From the NCBI RefSeq assembly GCF_004016505.1, contig NZ_SACR01000007.1:186001-250000 (forward strand): a stretch of 64,000 bases of DNA. Reading direction: 5' to 3'. The translations under genes were made by a program, and so were the position numbers. Positions 1-7,937 of the stretch are shown here, piece after piece. This DNA comes from Rubrivivax rivuli. GTDB lineage: Bacteria; Pseudomonadota; Gammaproteobacteria; Burkholderiales; Burkholderiaceae_C. Below the pieces are notes generated by a model, which saw only the letters and a program-made list of their open reading frames with translations, was not told the origin of the DNA and ran no database searches. Every line of letters begins with the position of its first letter. The first letter of the stretch is position 1.

Positions 1-1721
1 TGAGCAAGTTCGCCGGCGGCCTGGGCAACGACTGGACCAACGTGCGCGCCCTGGGCAGCTACATCAAGGGCACCAACGGCAAGAGCCAGGGTGTGGTGCC
101 TTTCCTGAAGGTGGTGAACGACACGGCCGTGGCCGTGAACCAGGGGGGCAAGCGCAAGGGCGCGGTCTGCGCCTATCTGGAGACCTGGCACCTCGACCTG
201 GAAGAGTTCCTGGAACTGCGCAAGAACACCGGTGACGACCGCCGCCGCACGCACGACATGAACACGGCGAACTGGATCCCCGATCTGTTCATGCGCCGTG
301 TGATGGAAGGCGGCCCCTGGACGCTGTTCAGCCCCAGCACCTGCCCCGACCTGCATGACAAGTTCGGCAAGGCGTTCGAAGAGGCCTACACCGCTTATGA
401 GGCCAAGGTCGACCGCGGCGAGCTCAAGCTCTTCAAGCGCATGCCGGCGAAAGACCTGTGGCGCAAGATGCTCTCGATGCTGTTCGAGACCGGCCACCCC
501 TGGATCACCTTCAAGGACGCCTGCAACGTGCGCAGCCCGCAGCAGCACGTGGGCGTGGTGCACAGCTCCAACCTCTGCACCGAGATCACGCTGAACACCT
601 CCGACACCGAGATCGCGGTGTGCAACCTGGGCAGCGTGAACCTGGCGCAGCACCTGAAGGACGGTGCCATCGATCAAGAAAAGCTGCAGCGCACCACCGC
701 CACCGCGATGCGCATGCTCGACAACGTGATCGACATCAACTACTACGCGGTGAAGAAGGCGCGCGACAGCAACCTGAAGCACCGCCCGGTGGGCCTGGGC
801 ATCATGGGCTTCCAGGACTGCCTGTATCAGCTGCGCCTGCCCTACGCCAGCGCCGAGGCGGTGGAGTTCGCTGACCGCAGCATGGAAGCCGTCTGCTACT
901 ACGCCTACCGCGCCAGCAGCGAACTGGCTGCCGAGCGCGGCCGCTACAGCAGCTACCGCGGCAGCCTGTGGGACCGCGGCATCCTGCCGCAGGACAGCCT
1001 GGCCCTGCTGCGCGAAGCGCGCGGTGGGCACCTGGAAGTCGACAGCAGCAGCACGCTCGACTGGGACAGCCTGCGCGCCCACATCGCCCAGCACGGCATG
1101 CGCAACAGCAACTGCGTGGCCATCGCCCCCACGGCCACCATCAGCAACATCATCGGCGTGGACGCCTCCATCGAGCCGAGCTTCGGCAATCTCTCGGTGA
1201 AGAGCAACCTCTCGGGCGAGTTCACGGTGATCAACGAGTACCTCGTGCGCGACCTGAAGAAGCTCGGTCTGTGGGACGACGTGATGGTCATGGACCTCAA
1301 GCACTTCGATGGTTCGCTGCGCCCCATCGACCGCGTACCGGAAGAGCTGAAGCGCCTCTACGCCACGGCCTTTGAAGTGGAGCCGCAGTGGCTGGTGGAA
1401 GCCGGCTCGCGCCGCCAGAAGTGGATCGACCAGGCGCAGAGCCTGAACATCTACATGGCCGGTGCTTCGGGCCGCAAGCTCGACGAGACCTACAAGCTCG
1501 CGTGGCTGCGGGGCCTCAAGACCACCTACTACCTGCGCACCACCAGCGCCACCTACACCGAGAAGAGCACGGTGGCTGCAGGCAAGCTGAACGCGGTGAC
1601 GATGGGCGACAGCGGTGGTGTGGCCGCGGCTGCGCCTGAAGCCGCAGCGCTGCCTGCAGAACCCGCGAGCGACATCAAGTTCTGCTCCATCGACAACCCC
1701 GATTGCGAGGCCTGCCAGTAA
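1..1721 (+). CDS. nrdA: Ribonucleoside-diphosphate reductase alpha subunit, class Ia (3' part)
   Basis: Catalytic subunit of aerobic ribonucleotide reductase, which reduces NDPs to dNDPs with the radical supplied by NrdB. The gene enters from the left edge; the first complete in-frame codon is at 3, so about 572 C-terminal residues are present and the ATP-cone and N-terminal part are missing. The active-site stretch SNLCTEI carries the catalytic Asn, Cys and Glu (Cys codon at 576-578). EIAVCNLGSVNL carries the second redox Cys. The radical-transfer tyrosine pair is seen in TTYYLRT. The tail CSIDNPDCEACQ has the CxxC that exchanges with thioredoxin or glutaredoxin. nrdB follows after 152 bp. 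Identity is certain from motifs and context. Confidence 0.97.
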   Translation, partial: SKFAGGLGNDWTNVRALGSYIKGTNGKSQGVVPFLKVVNDTAVAVNQGGKRKGAVCAYLETWHLDLEEFLELRKNTGDDRRRTHDMNTANWIPDLFMRRVMEGGPWTLFSPSTCPDLHDKFGKAFEEAYTAYEAKVDRGELKLFKRMPAKDLWRKMLSMLFETGHPWITFKDACNVRSPQQHVGVVHSSNLCTEITLNTSDTEIAVCNLGSVNLAQHLKDGAIDQEKLQRTTATAMRMLDNVIDINYYAVKKARDSNLKHRPVGLGIMGFQDCLYQLRLPYASAEAVEFADRSMEAVCYYAYRASSELAAERGRYSSYRGSLWDRGILPQDSLALLREARGGHLEVDSSSTLDWDSLRAHIAQHGMRNSNCVAIAPTATISNIIGVDASIEPSFGNLSVKSNLSGEFTVINEYLVRDLKKLGLWDDVMVMDLKHFDGSLRPIDRVPEELKRLYATAFEVEPQWLVEAGSRRQKWIDQAQSLNIYMAGASGRKLDETYKLAWLRGLKTTYYLRTTSATYTEKSTVAAGKLNAVTMGDSGGVAAAAPEAAALPAEPASDIKFCSIDNPDCEACQ

Positions 1722-1817
1722 GCCCGCATCGAACGCGCGGCGGGCGCATCGAGCGTGGATGACGACACGGTCGATGCGCTGCTGCAACAACGAGAGGTGC
1801 GCGATGTCAAGCAGTGC

Positions 1818-1846
1818 TTGGTGTTCGCGCACAACACTCCGATAAT
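1818..1846 (+). promoter_or_regulatory. Possible sigma-70 promoter for nrdB
   Basis: In the unusually long nrdA-nrdB spacer, TTGGTG (1818-1823) and GATAAT (1841-1846) are separated by exactly 17 bp, and the nrdB ATG lies 27 bp downstream. The -10 matches five of six consensus positions, the -35 only three. This would give nrdB expression beyond read-through from nrdA. It is a pattern match only. Confidence 0.35.
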
Positions 1847-1873
1847 TCGCATTGAGCTGGAAGCACACACAAC

Positions 1874-3154
1874 ATGCTGGTCTGGGAAGACGACGTTCAG
1901 AGCACACCGAATCAAGCGCACAGCGCGGCCCTGCCGACGCCTGCGTTCGAACCCAAGCCCATCGCTTCCGCGGCCATGCCAGCCGTGATGCCTGCAGCGG
2001 CAACACCCATCGCCGTGGTCGCTGCCACCGCCCCTGCCAAAGCCGCGCCGGCTCTCACGGCGGCGCAAGCACTGGCCGCCACCTTGCCGCCTGGCGTGCC
2101 CGCCATCGGTACGGCCGTGAAGGCGGTGGTGAGTCAGCGTCGCGTGAACGCCGCTGACAAGCGCATCATCAATGGTCAGACCGACGTCAACCAGCTGGTG
2201 CCGTTCAAGTACAAGTGGGCTTGGGAGAAGTACCTCGCCACCTGCGCCAACCACTGGATGCCGCAGGAGGTGAACATGTCGCGCGACATCGCGACTTGGA
2301 AAGACCCCAACGGCCTGACCGAAGACGAGCGCCGCATCGTCAAGCGCAATCTGGGCTTCTTCGTCACGGCCGATTCGCTGGCCGCCAATAACATCGTGCT
2401 GGGCAGCTACCGCCACATCACGGCGCCTGAGTGCCGCCAGTTCCTGCTGCGCCAGGCCTTCGAAGAAGCGATCCACACGCACGCCTACCAGTACATCGTC
2501 GAGAGCCTGGGCCTGGACGAGAGCGAGATCTTCAACGCCTACCACGAGGTCGAGTCGATCCGCGACAAGGACGAGTTCCTGATCCCCTTCATCGAGGCGA
2601 TCATGGACCCCAACTTCCACACCGGCACGCCCGAGAACGACCAGAAGCTGCTGAAGAGCCTGATCGTCTTCGCTTGCCTGATGGAAGGCCTGTTCTTCTA
2701 CGTCGGCTTCACGCAGATCCTCGCGCTCGGCCGCCAGAACAAGATGACGGGCGCTGCCGAGCAGTACCAGTACATCCTGCGCGACGAGTCGATGCACTGC
2801 AACTTCGGCATCGATGTCATCAACCAGATCAAGCTCGAGAACCCGCACCTCTGGACGCCGGCCTTCAAGGCCGAGATCAAGGCGCTGTTCGAGAAGGCCG
2901 TGGAACTGGAATATCGCTACGCCGAAGACACCATGCCGCGCGGCGTGCTCGGCATGAACGCCAGCATGTTCAAGGGCTACCTGCGCTACATCGCGAACCG
3001 CCGCGCCACGCAGATCGGCCTGGAAGCCTTGTTCCCCAACGAGGAGAACCCCTTCCCGTGGATGAGCGAGATGATCGATCTGAAGAAGGAGCGCAACTTC
3101 TTCGAGACGCGCGTCATCGATTACCAGACCGGCGGCGCGCTGGCGTGGGACTGA
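1874..3154 (+). CDS. nrdB: Ribonucleoside-diphosphate reductase beta subunit (R2), class Ia
   Basis: Di-iron radical subunit partnering NrdA. All expected ligands are visible with the same spacing as in E. coli R2: Asp167, Glu198, His201, Glu271, Glu305 and His308, plus the radical tyrosine Tyr205 in EEAIHTHAY. The protein is 426 residues, longer than the usual ~375. The excess is an Ala/Pro-rich, low-complexity N-terminal segment (about residues 17-85) between the short MLVWEDD start and the conserved VNAADKRIING. The ATG at 1874 is preceded by GGAAG. nrdA is upstream and a probable terminator follows. A similar N-terminal start and core are known from other Burkholderiales. Confidence 0.97.
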   Translation: MLVWEDDVQSTPNQAHSAALPTPAFEPKPIASAAMPAVMPAAATPIAVVAATAPAKAAPALTAAQALAATLPPGVPAIGTAVKAVVSQRRVNAADKRIINGQTDVNQLVPFKYKWAWEKYLATCANHWMPQEVNMSRDIATWKDPNGLTEDERRIVKRNLGFFVTADSLAANNIVLGSYRHITAPECRQFLLRQAFEEAIHTHAYQYIVESLGLDESEIFNAYHEVESIRDKDEFLIPFIEAIMDPNFHTGTPENDQKLLKSLIVFACLMEGLFFYVGFTQILALGRQNKMTGAAEQYQYILRDESMHCNFGIDVINQIKLENPHLWTPAFKAEIKALFEKAVELEYRYAEDTMPRGVLGMNASMFKGYLRYIANRRATQIGLEALFPNEENPFPWMSEMIDLKKERNFFETRVIDYQTGGALAWD

Positions 3155-3191
3155 ACCAGGAGCCCATGCTTCACGCACCGCAAACTGCGAG

Positions 3192-3220
3192 CACCGGCCC
3201 ACGCACAGACGTGGCCGGTG
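3192..3220 (+). terminator. Possible terminator of nrdAB
   Basis: CACCGGCC (3192-3199) pairs perfectly with GGCCGGTG (3213-3220) around a 13-nt loop, 38 bp after the nrdB stop. The following TTCGTG is only weakly T-rich, so intrinsic termination is plausible but not certain. Confidence 0.45.
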
Positions 3221-3358
3221 TTCGTGCATGAAGGATCAAGCATTGCGAGCCCAGGCAGGCACAGACCGGCAGACAAAGGCCGAGCTCGCTTCCCCGTTCA
3301 CCGCACTGGGGCAACCGCTGGGGGTGCAAACCTTCCAGCAGACCACCGGGCGGTGGAT

Positions 3359-3387
3359 CTCTGCGCTGCGACCTTAGCAGCGCGGAG
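3359..3387 (+). promoter_or_regulatory. Strong hairpin in the leader of the H1-like gene
   Basis: Eleven base pairs (3359-3369 with 3377-3387, one G-U) close a 7-nt loop GACCTTA. It ends 18 nt before the Shine-Dalgarno AAGGAG (3405-3410) of the histone-like gene. It could be an mRNA-stabilising leader stem, an attenuator, or a second terminator for nrdB read-through. The sequence alone does not decide. Confidence 0.5.
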
Positions 3388-3416
3388 CCATTTGTAACTT
3401 GATCAAGGAGATCGTT

Positions 3417-3869
3417 ATGGCAACTGCAAAGAAGGCCGCTCCGGCCAAGAAGGCTCCCGCGAAGAAGGCAGCCCCGGCCAAGAAGGCCGCCGCCCCGGCG
3501 AAGAAGGCTGCCCCGGCCAAGAAGGCTGCCGCGAAGAAGGCCGCCCCGGCGAAGAAGGCCGCTCCGGCCAAGAAGGCGGCACCGGCTAAGAAGGCTGCGC
3601 CGGCCAAGAAGGCGGCACCGGCGAAGAAGGCTGCGCCGGCGAAGAAGGCTGCGCCTGCCAAGAAGGCCGCTCCGGCGAAGAAGGCTGCGGCTCCGAAGGC
3701 TGCTGCTGCCAAAAAGCCGACGGCCAAGAAGCCCGCCGCAAAGAAGGCTGCGAAGAAGGCTGCGGCACCTGCCGCGCCTGCGCCTGCGCCTGCGCCTGCT
3801 GCCGCCCCGGCGAAGACTGCGCTGAATCCTGCTGCTGCTTGGCCTTTCCCGACCGGCAACAAGCCCTAA
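3417..3869 (+). CDS. Histone H1-like Ala/Lys/Pro-rich DNA-binding protein
   Basis: A 150-residue, extremely basic low-complexity protein made almost only of Ala, Lys and Pro, like the C-terminal tail of eukaryotic H1 and bacterial AlgP/HctB-type nucleoid proteins. Residues 42-89 are eight perfect AAPAKK units. Degenerate Lys-rich repeats flank them, followed by an Ala/Pro stretch and the non-repetitive tail LNPAAAWPFPTGNKP, which recurs in Burkholderiales H1-like proteins. It probably binds DNA non-specifically and compacts the nucleoid. The ATG at 3417 is chosen because AAGGAG lies 6 nt upstream. It is a single-gene unit with a leader hairpin and a good terminator at 3924-3955. Confidence 0.88.
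   Translation: MATAKKAAPAKKAPAKKAAPAKKAAAPAKKAAPAKKAAAKKAAPAKKAAPAKKAAPAKKAAPAKKAAPAKKAAPAKKAAPAKKAAPAKKAAAPKAAAAKKPTAKKPAAKKAAKKAAAPAAPAPAPAPAAAPAKTALNPAAAWPFPTGNKP
3540..3683 (+). repeat. Tandem 18-bp coding repeat (8 units)
   Basis: Eight consecutive 18-bp units encode AAPAKK without interruption. The third positions differ between units (GCC/GCT/GCG/GCA, CCG/CCT), so the protein repeat is conserved while the DNA drifts. Copy number could change by slippage, always in frame. Confidence 0.9.
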
Positions 3870-3923
3870 GCGCGACTTGCTCTGTTGTCCTCGTTCATTC
3901 GGGGCATTAGAGGTGAAGGTTGT

Positions 3924-3955
3924 GAGCCTGGCATCTAGCCAGGCTCTTTTTCTTT
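3924..3955 (+). terminator. Rho-independent terminator of the H1-like gene
   Basis: Perfect 9-bp stem GAGCCTGGC/GCCAGGCTC (3924-3932 and 3938-3946) with a 5-nt loop, followed directly by TTTTTCTTT. It lies 55 bp after the stop codon. Textbook intrinsic terminator. Confidence 0.92.
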
Positions 3956-4043
3956 GGAAGTACGATGGCGCGGTTGTGCCATTGCAATGAGCGCGTGTTT
4001 TCTGCGACCAGCCCAATCGGGTTCCTGCTTCGGGAGAAGACTG

Positions 4044-5171
4044 ATGCCTTCGCCGTTTGAGCAACGAATTCTGGACAAACTCGGAACAGAGCGAGACCCT
4101 GAGGCACGCGCATTGCTCCGAGTCGAGCTTGCATGCTATTGGGCGCGGGTCGGAGAGGAACACTCCGCTGAGCAAGAGCGTCAAGCATTGCGACACGAGT
4201 TTGCGAACGCTCGAAGTCCGCGTGTCTCGATTCTTGTAATGGTGCTGGAGGCCTTGCAGGCTTACTACGGAAGATTGGATCCGGCAGCGCGTGATCGACT
4301 GTTGCGAGCCAATCTTCTGAGCAAGTCTTTTAACGCGCTTGATTTGATTGCGCTTACTTCGGCGTGGCTGGCGCATGTCGACCTGAATCAAGCGCGCTTC
4401 GATTCAGCGGTCAGAGAGTTACACACGGCTATTCAAGCCTTAGCTCAACTCAGCGATGGGGTCGAGTCAGTTCGATGCCGGATTGCCTTGACGCTGGGCG
4501 ATGCCAATCTCATCGTCGGTCGAGTTCAGGCTTCGCAAGAGTGGTACGAATCGGCGCGATTGGATGCCATTGCGATAAATGACCACGCTGGAGTGGGTGC
4601 CATGACTTACAACCGAGCCGCTCTCCGGGTGGCACGGGCTCGCTTTGAAGATGTTGCAGGGCTGGATTCCGGGATCGATCGCACGCTACTTCGAATAGAC
4701 GTTGATACGGCAGTCAACTACCAGTCTGCGGCTCGCCTTAAGTCGTTGGAGCACCTGTTGGCGACGACCAGGGCCAGCCAGTTGGTGTACCAGCACAAGT
4801 ACTCCGACGCACTGCCCGTGATTGAGGCCTTATTGGGTACCCCAGCGGTAACTTCGAGGTCAGCACAAAGGCGTCTTTTGCAGGCGGATCTGGCACTCGC
4901 CTTGGCAAGCGTCGGCAAGACAGCAGAGGCCAATCGTGCGCTCCTTCAGTTTGTGACTCCGGAGGCTGATGATCTGCCTATTCCTTCGGATGACGCCGCC
5001 GTCATGGCAAGGTCGGCTGCGTTGGCTTTTGCACTAACTGGCGCCCCCGACGAAGCGCAGGTTTGGCACGAGCGAGCGAATCGCGCTTGCCACGACCACA
5101 GCCTCGTTTGCGAGTCACTTGGCTCCCAGCTGCAAGAGTTCCGACCAATGCGCCCCGGCCAGAGCGCTTGA
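4044..5171 (+). CDS. Hypothetical protein, TPR-like helical repeats
   Basis: I do not recognise a family for this 375-residue soluble protein. It is all-helical in character, with repeated A/L/Y-rich amphipathic stretches of the TPR type (for example DAVRELHTAIQALAQL and WYESARLDAIAINDHAG) and no signal peptide or membrane segment. A scaffold or tetratricopeptide-type interaction role is possible. The ATG at 4044 follows GGGAGAAGA; an in-frame upstream extension to 3954 would run into the H1 terminator and is unlikely. Base composition is visibly poorer in G+C and codon choice more relaxed than in all neighbours, which suggests recent acquisition. It stands between a terminator and purE. Confidence 0.7.
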   Translation: MPSPFEQRILDKLGTERDPEARALLRVELACYWARVGEEHSAEQERQALRHEFANARSPRVSILVMVLEALQAYYGRLDPAARDRLLRANLLSKSFNALDLIALTSAWLAHVDLNQARFDSAVRELHTAIQALAQLSDGVESVRCRIALTLGDANLIVGRVQASQEWYESARLDAIAINDHAGVGAMTYNRAALRVARARFEDVAGLDSGIDRTLLRIDVDTAVNYQSAARLKSLEHLLATTRASQLVYQHKYSDALPVIEALLGTPAVTSRSAQRRLLQADLALALASVGKTAEANRALLQFVTPEADDLPIPSDDAAVMARSAALAFALTGAPDEAQVWHERANRACHDHSLVCESLGSQLQEFRPMRPGQSA

Positions 5172-5212
5172 AAGCAGAGCCGCACTCGCCGCCAGCCCAT
5201 AAGATCAAAGTC

Positions 5213-5701
5213 ATGAATCCACCCCTCGCCCTAGCCATGGGCTCCTCCAGCGACTGGGAAACCCTCCAGCACGCAGCAGTCCTGCTCGACGACTTCGGCG
5301 TCGCCTATGAAAAGTGCGTGGTCTCGGCCCACCGCATGCCTGACGACATGTTCGCCTTCGCCGAGGGGGCTGCCGCGCGGGGCCTGAAGGCCATCATCGC
5401 GGGCGCTGGGGGCGCTGCACACCTGCCAGGCATGCTCGCCGCCAAGACCGTGGTGCCGGTGCTCGGCGTGCCCGTCGCCAGCAAGCACCTGCAGGGCGTC
5501 GATTCGCTGTATTCCATCGTGCAGATGCCCAAGGGCATCCCCGTGGCCACCTTCGCCATCGGGCCAGCGGGTGCCGCCAACGCAGCGCTCTTCGCCATTG
5601 CGATGCTGGCCAACGAGGATGCCGCGCTGCGCCAGAAGCTGCAAGATTTCCGCGCGCGCCAGACCGAGGCCGCACGCGCGATGACGCAGGAACTGCGTTG
5701 A
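5213..5701 (+). CDS. purE: N5-carboxyaminoimidazole ribonucleotide mutase
   Basis: Converts N5-CAIR to CAIR in de novo purine synthesis. At 162 residues it has the normal class I PurE length. MGSSSDWET near the start is the phosphate-binding SxSD region, SAHRMPD holds the catalytic His, and AGAGGAAHLPGM is the conserved core loop. The ATG at 5213 gives a native N-terminus; the upstream extension is low-complexity. Its TGA overlaps the TTG start of purK, so the two steps are translationally coupled. Confidence 0.96.
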   Translation: MNPPLALAMGSSSDWETLQHAAVLLDDFGVAYEKCVVSAHRMPDDMFAFAEGAAARGLKAIIAGAGGAAHLPGMLAAKTVVPVLGVPVASKHLQGVDSLYSIVQMPKGIPVATFAIGPAGAANAALFAIAMLANEDAALRQKLQDFRARQTEAARAMTQELR

Positions 5702-6891
5702 GCGCCTCACCCACCACTGAGGCGGCCACCCTGCCTGGCCAAGGCATGCTCGGCGTGCTCGGCGGCGGCCAGCTCGGCCGCATGTTCGTGCATGCTGCGC
5801 AGACCCACGGCTACCGCGTGATGGTGCTCGAACCCGATGCGGCCAGTCCCGCTGGGGCTGCGGCCGATGCTCACTTGCGGGCGCCCTATGCCGAGCCTGC
5901 GGCCTTGTCCGAACTTGCTGCCGCCTGCGTGGCCATCACCACCGAGTTCGAGAACGTGCCGGCCGAAGCGCTGCGCATGCTCGCCGCCCGTCGGCGCGTT
6001 TCGCCCCCGGCCGATGCGGTGCAGGTGTGCCAGCACCGCGCACGCGAGAAGGCCGCGTTCGCAGCGGCTGGCGTGCCCTGCGCGCCGCATGCCGTGATCG
6101 ACAGCGCCGAGACCGCTGCTTCGGCAGCCCTGGCGCCTTTGCTGCCCGGCATCCTCAAGACGGCCAGCCTCGGCTACGACGGCAAGGGCCAGGCCACAGT
6201 GATGACGCTGGCCGACCTGCCGGCCGCGTGGCAGGCGCTGGGCGGTGTGCCCTGCGTGCTGGAGCAGCGCCTGCCGCTGCGGCTGGAGATCAGTGTCATC
6301 GTCGCGCGCGGGGCCGATGGTGCCGTGGTGCACCTGCCTGTGCAGCAGAACCTGCACCGTGGCGGCATCCTGGCAGTGACGCAGGTGCCGGCCCCCGATG
6401 TGCCGCCGGCGCTGGCCGAGCAGGCCATTGCACTGGCCGGGCGTCTGGCGCAGGCGCTGGATTACGTCGGCGTGCTCTGCGTCGAGTTCTTCGTGCTGCA
6501 AGACGGCCGCCTGGTGGCCAACGAGATGGCGCCGCGCCCGCACAACTCGGGCCACTACAGCATCGACGCCTGCGATGTCTCGCAGTTCGACCTGCAACTG
6601 CGCGCACTGGCCGGCCTGCCCCTGGTGGCGCCGCGCCTGCATTCCGCGGCCGTGATGCTCAACCTGCTGGGCGACCTGTGGTTCCCGCAGGACGCGGCCG
6701 ACGCCGCTCCCGTCACGCCCGACTGGGCTGCGGTGCTGTCGCTGCCAGGCGCGCACCTGCACCTGTACGGCAAGGCCGAGGCGAGGCGCGGGCGCAAGAT
6801 GGGCCACCTGACCTTCACTGCGGCCGATGCCGGCACGGCCCGGGCCAACGCGCTGCGGGCCGCGGCGGTGCTCGGCCTTCAGGCCTTCTGA
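5698..6891 (+). CDS. purK: N5-carboxyaminoimidazole ribonucleotide synthetase
   Basis: ATP-grasp enzyme that carboxylates AIR to N5-CAIR using ATP and bicarbonate, the step before PurE. The 397 residues show the N-terminal GVLGGGQLGRM motif, the ATP-grasp middle with SLGYDGKGQA, and NEMAPRPHNSGHY near the metal and active site. The chosen TTG (5698) overlaps the purE stop as TTGA; the first ATG (5746) would give a start right at MLGVLGGGQLG. Both are usable, and the coupling favours the TTG. Confidence 0.95.
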   Translation: MSASPTTEAATLPGQGMLGVLGGGQLGRMFVHAAQTHGYRVMVLEPDAASPAGAAADAHLRAPYAEPAALSELAAACVAITTEFENVPAEALRMLAARRRVSPPADAVQVCQHRAREKAAFAAAGVPCAPHAVIDSAETAASAALAPLLPGILKTASLGYDGKGQATVMTLADLPAAWQALGGVPCVLEQRLPLRLEISVIVARGADGAVVHLPVQQNLHRGGILAVTQVPAPDVPPALAEQAIALAGRLAQALDYVGVLCVEFFVLQDGRLVANEMAPRPHNSGHYSIDACDVSQFDLQLRALAGLPLVAPRLHSAAVMLNLLGDLWFPQDAADAAPVTPDWAAVLSLPGAHLHLYGKAEARRGRKMGHLTFTAADAGTARANALRAAAVLGLQAF

Positions 6892-6908
6892 ACGCGGGCG
6901 GCGCCGCC

Positions 6909-7898
6909 ATGCCTGTCCTCCCCGGGCGAGACCCGGCCGCGGTTCGCGAGGCCGCCGCGCGCCTGGCCGCAGGCGAACTGGTCGCCTTCGCCACCGAAAC
7001 CGTCTACGGCCTCGGCGCTCGCGCCGACGACGACGCGGCCGTCGGCGCCATCTACAGCGCCAAGGGCCGGCCTGCCGGCCACCCGCTGATCGTGCACGTG
7101 GCCGATGCGGCCGCAGCGGCGCACTTCGCGGCCGAACTCAGCCCGGCCGCGCAGCGCCTGATGGCCGCGTTCTGGCCGGGGCCGCTGACGGTCATCGTGC
7201 CGCGCCGGCCCGGTGTGGCGGCTGCTGCCGCGGGCGGGCAGTCCAGCGTGGGCCTGCGGCTGCCGGCGCACCCGGTGGCTCTGGCGCTCTTGCGTGAAGC
7301 CGCCGCCCTGGGTGTGCCGGGCGTGGCCGCGCCCAGTGCCAACCGCTTCGGCCGCGTGAGCCCCACGCGGGCCAGCCATGTGGTCGACGAGTTCGGGCCC
7401 GCCCTGGCCGTGCTGGACGGCGGCGATTGCGATGTCGGCATCGAATCCACCATCATCGATTGCACGCGCGCGCAGGCGGCGCTGCTGCGGCCGGGTCAAC
7501 TCGGGCGTGCGCGCATCGAGGCCGTGCTGGGCGCGCCCCTGGCCGCACCCGACGCGGCTTCGCCACGCGCCTCGGGCACCTTGGCTTCGCACTACGCGCC
7601 GGCGGCGCCGGTCAGGCTCTTCGAACCCGGCCAGCCGCCTTGGGCCGACCCGGCGGCCTGGCAGGCCCTGGCCCGGCAGGGCCGGGGGCTCGGGGTATAT
7701 TCCCGGGCCGTCCCGCCGACGGAGGCCGCTTGCTTGCACCGGCCCATGCCGGCACAGGCGGCGGCGGTGGCGCATGAATTGTTCGCGGTCTTGCGCGAGT
7801 TCGACACCGCGGGCGTTGCTGCCATCTGGGTCGAGCGGCCACCGCCCGGGCCGGCCTGGGATGGCGTTCGCGACCGCCTGCAGCGCGCTGCCGCCTGA
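6909..7898 (+). CDS. tsaC: L-threonylcarbamoyladenylate synthase (Sua5/YwlC/TsaC)
   Basis: Makes threonylcarbamoyl-AMP from Thr, bicarbonate and ATP for the t6A modification of tRNAs. This is the long two-domain Sua5 form (329 residues). The YrdC domain covers about residues 10-205, with the AKGRPAGHPL nucleotide-binding motif and APSANRFG. After SHYAP, a C-terminal Sua5 domain follows. It lies 17 bp after purK with an ATG at 6909. tsaB, acting in the same pathway, is two genes downstream. Confidence 0.93.
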   Translation: MPVLPGRDPAAVREAAARLAAGELVAFATETVYGLGARADDDAAVGAIYSAKGRPAGHPLIVHVADAAAAAHFAAELSPAAQRLMAAFWPGPLTVIVPRRPGVAAAAAGGQSSVGLRLPAHPVALALLREAAALGVPGVAAPSANRFGRVSPTRASHVVDEFGPALAVLDGGDCDVGIESTIIDCTRAQAALLRPGQLGRARIEAVLGAPLAAPDAASPRASGTLASHYAPAAPVRLFEPGQPPWADPAAWQALARQGRGLGVYSRAVPPTEAACLHRPMPAQAAAVAHELFAVLREFDTAGVAAIWVERPPPGPAWDGVRDRLQRAAA

Positions 7899-7937
7899 AG
7901 CCCCGGCCCTCGCGGGGCACCCGTTTTCGGAGCAAAG

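Noticed and set aside
1553..3229. Long open frame (558 codons) antisense to nrdB
   Set aside because: Composition-driven shadow: His/Arg/Gly-rich low-complexity translation without domains, opposite a gene with complete catalytic motifs.
3424..3760. Short repeats resembling a CRISPR array
   Set aside because: Period is 18 bp without spacers, fully coding for AAPAKK, third-base variation.
5874..6900. purK as a pseudogene because it lacks an ATG at the purE junction
   Set aside because: A TTG overlapping the purE stop (TTGA) provides a start; the same pattern occurs at 31986 and 60281, and all ATP-grasp motifs are intact.
7697..7710. TATATT near 7.7 kb as a promoter for the SGNH gene
   Set aside because: Lies inside the conserved C-terminal domain of tsaC, 230 bp before the next gene, with no -35 partner.
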